This document shows positions 12,770 through 12,837 of a stretch of 12,837 bases of DNA, one piece after another (the first letter of the stretch is position 1; every line of letters starts with the position of its first letter). Origin of the DNA: Paracoccus sp. (in: a-proteobacteria) (GTDB taxonomy: Bacteria; Pseudomonadota; Alphaproteobacteria; Rhodobacterales; Rhodobacteraceae); assembly GCA_018056045.1 (NCBI GenBank), contig JAGPGI010000035.1:1-12837 (forward strand), read 5' to 3'. The notes under the pieces are model-generated. The model was given only the letters and a program-made list of their open reading frames with translations. It was not told the origin of the DNA and did not search any database. The translations under genes were made by a program, and so were the position numbers.

Positions 12770-12837
12770 GAAACCGGGGCAGGGTTCGGAAAAACCCCGC
12801 CAAGGCGTCACATTCACCACCGCCACCGGAAAATTTC

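Noticed and set aside
1..12837. CRISPR arrays, tRNA or rRNA genes, insertion sequences, prophage or toxin-antitoxin pairs
   Set aside because: Looked for on both strands. No regularly spaced repeats, cloverleaf-like sequence, transposase motifs or target-site duplications were seen.

Overview
This is a GC-rich alphaproteobacterial chromosomal segment, most like Paracoccus or a close Rhodobacteraceae relative. The evidence is the codon use, the petP-petR regulator pair, the rnd-kdsD-lptC-lptA-lptB-hpf-ptsN order, and a Rhodobacteraceae-style intergenic palindrome. The call comes from protein features and gene order, not from a search. Nearly everything is core housekeeping. I see no CRISPR array, prophage, IS element, tRNA or rRNA.

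Layout. (1) 1-1511: the C-terminal half of secA on +, followed by a terminator and a 58-bp near-perfect inverted repeat. (2) 1672-2906, minus: petP (MarR family) and petR (OmpR-family response regulator), translationally coupled. They diverge from ilvE (branched-chain aminotransferase, +, 3056-3925) across a 149-bp region with a promoter and two dyads. (3) 4018-5341: an HxlR-family regulator (minus) divergent from an NmrA/QorB-like NAD(P)-binding oxidoreductase (+). The shared spacer has a dyad, and a hairpin masks the oxidoreductase ribosome binding site. (4) 5375-5563, minus: an unrecognised 62-aa basic protein with its own good promoter, a palindrome inside that promoter, and a strong Shine-Dalgarno. 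(5) 5641-10381, minus: the envelope/LPS block, transcribed in the order rnd, kdsD, lptC, lptA, lptB, then (after 170 bp) hpf and ptsN. (6) 10643-12667, +: a TonB-dependent outer-membrane receptor preceded by a possible 28-codon leader ORF whose stop overlaps the receptor start, and followed by a strong terminator. The last 118 bases show no gene.

How the genes fit together. kdsD makes arabinose-5-phosphate for Kdo, and LptC, LptA and LptB are parts of the machine that carries finished LPS to the outer membrane. Hpf and PtsN (ribosome hibernation and nitrogen-PTS signalling) follow, as in many proteobacteria, but the rpoN gene that often lies between lptB and hpf is absent here. PetP/PetR are known in Rhodobacter capsulatus from the locus next to the cytochrome bc1 genes; here they lie beside secA and ilvE with no petABC or sensor kinase in view.

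I did not find a clearly new multi-gene system. The best leads are the small-protein gene at 5375-5563, the palindrome at 1571-1628, the masked ribosome binding site at 4450-4476, and the possible leader ORF at 10560-10646.
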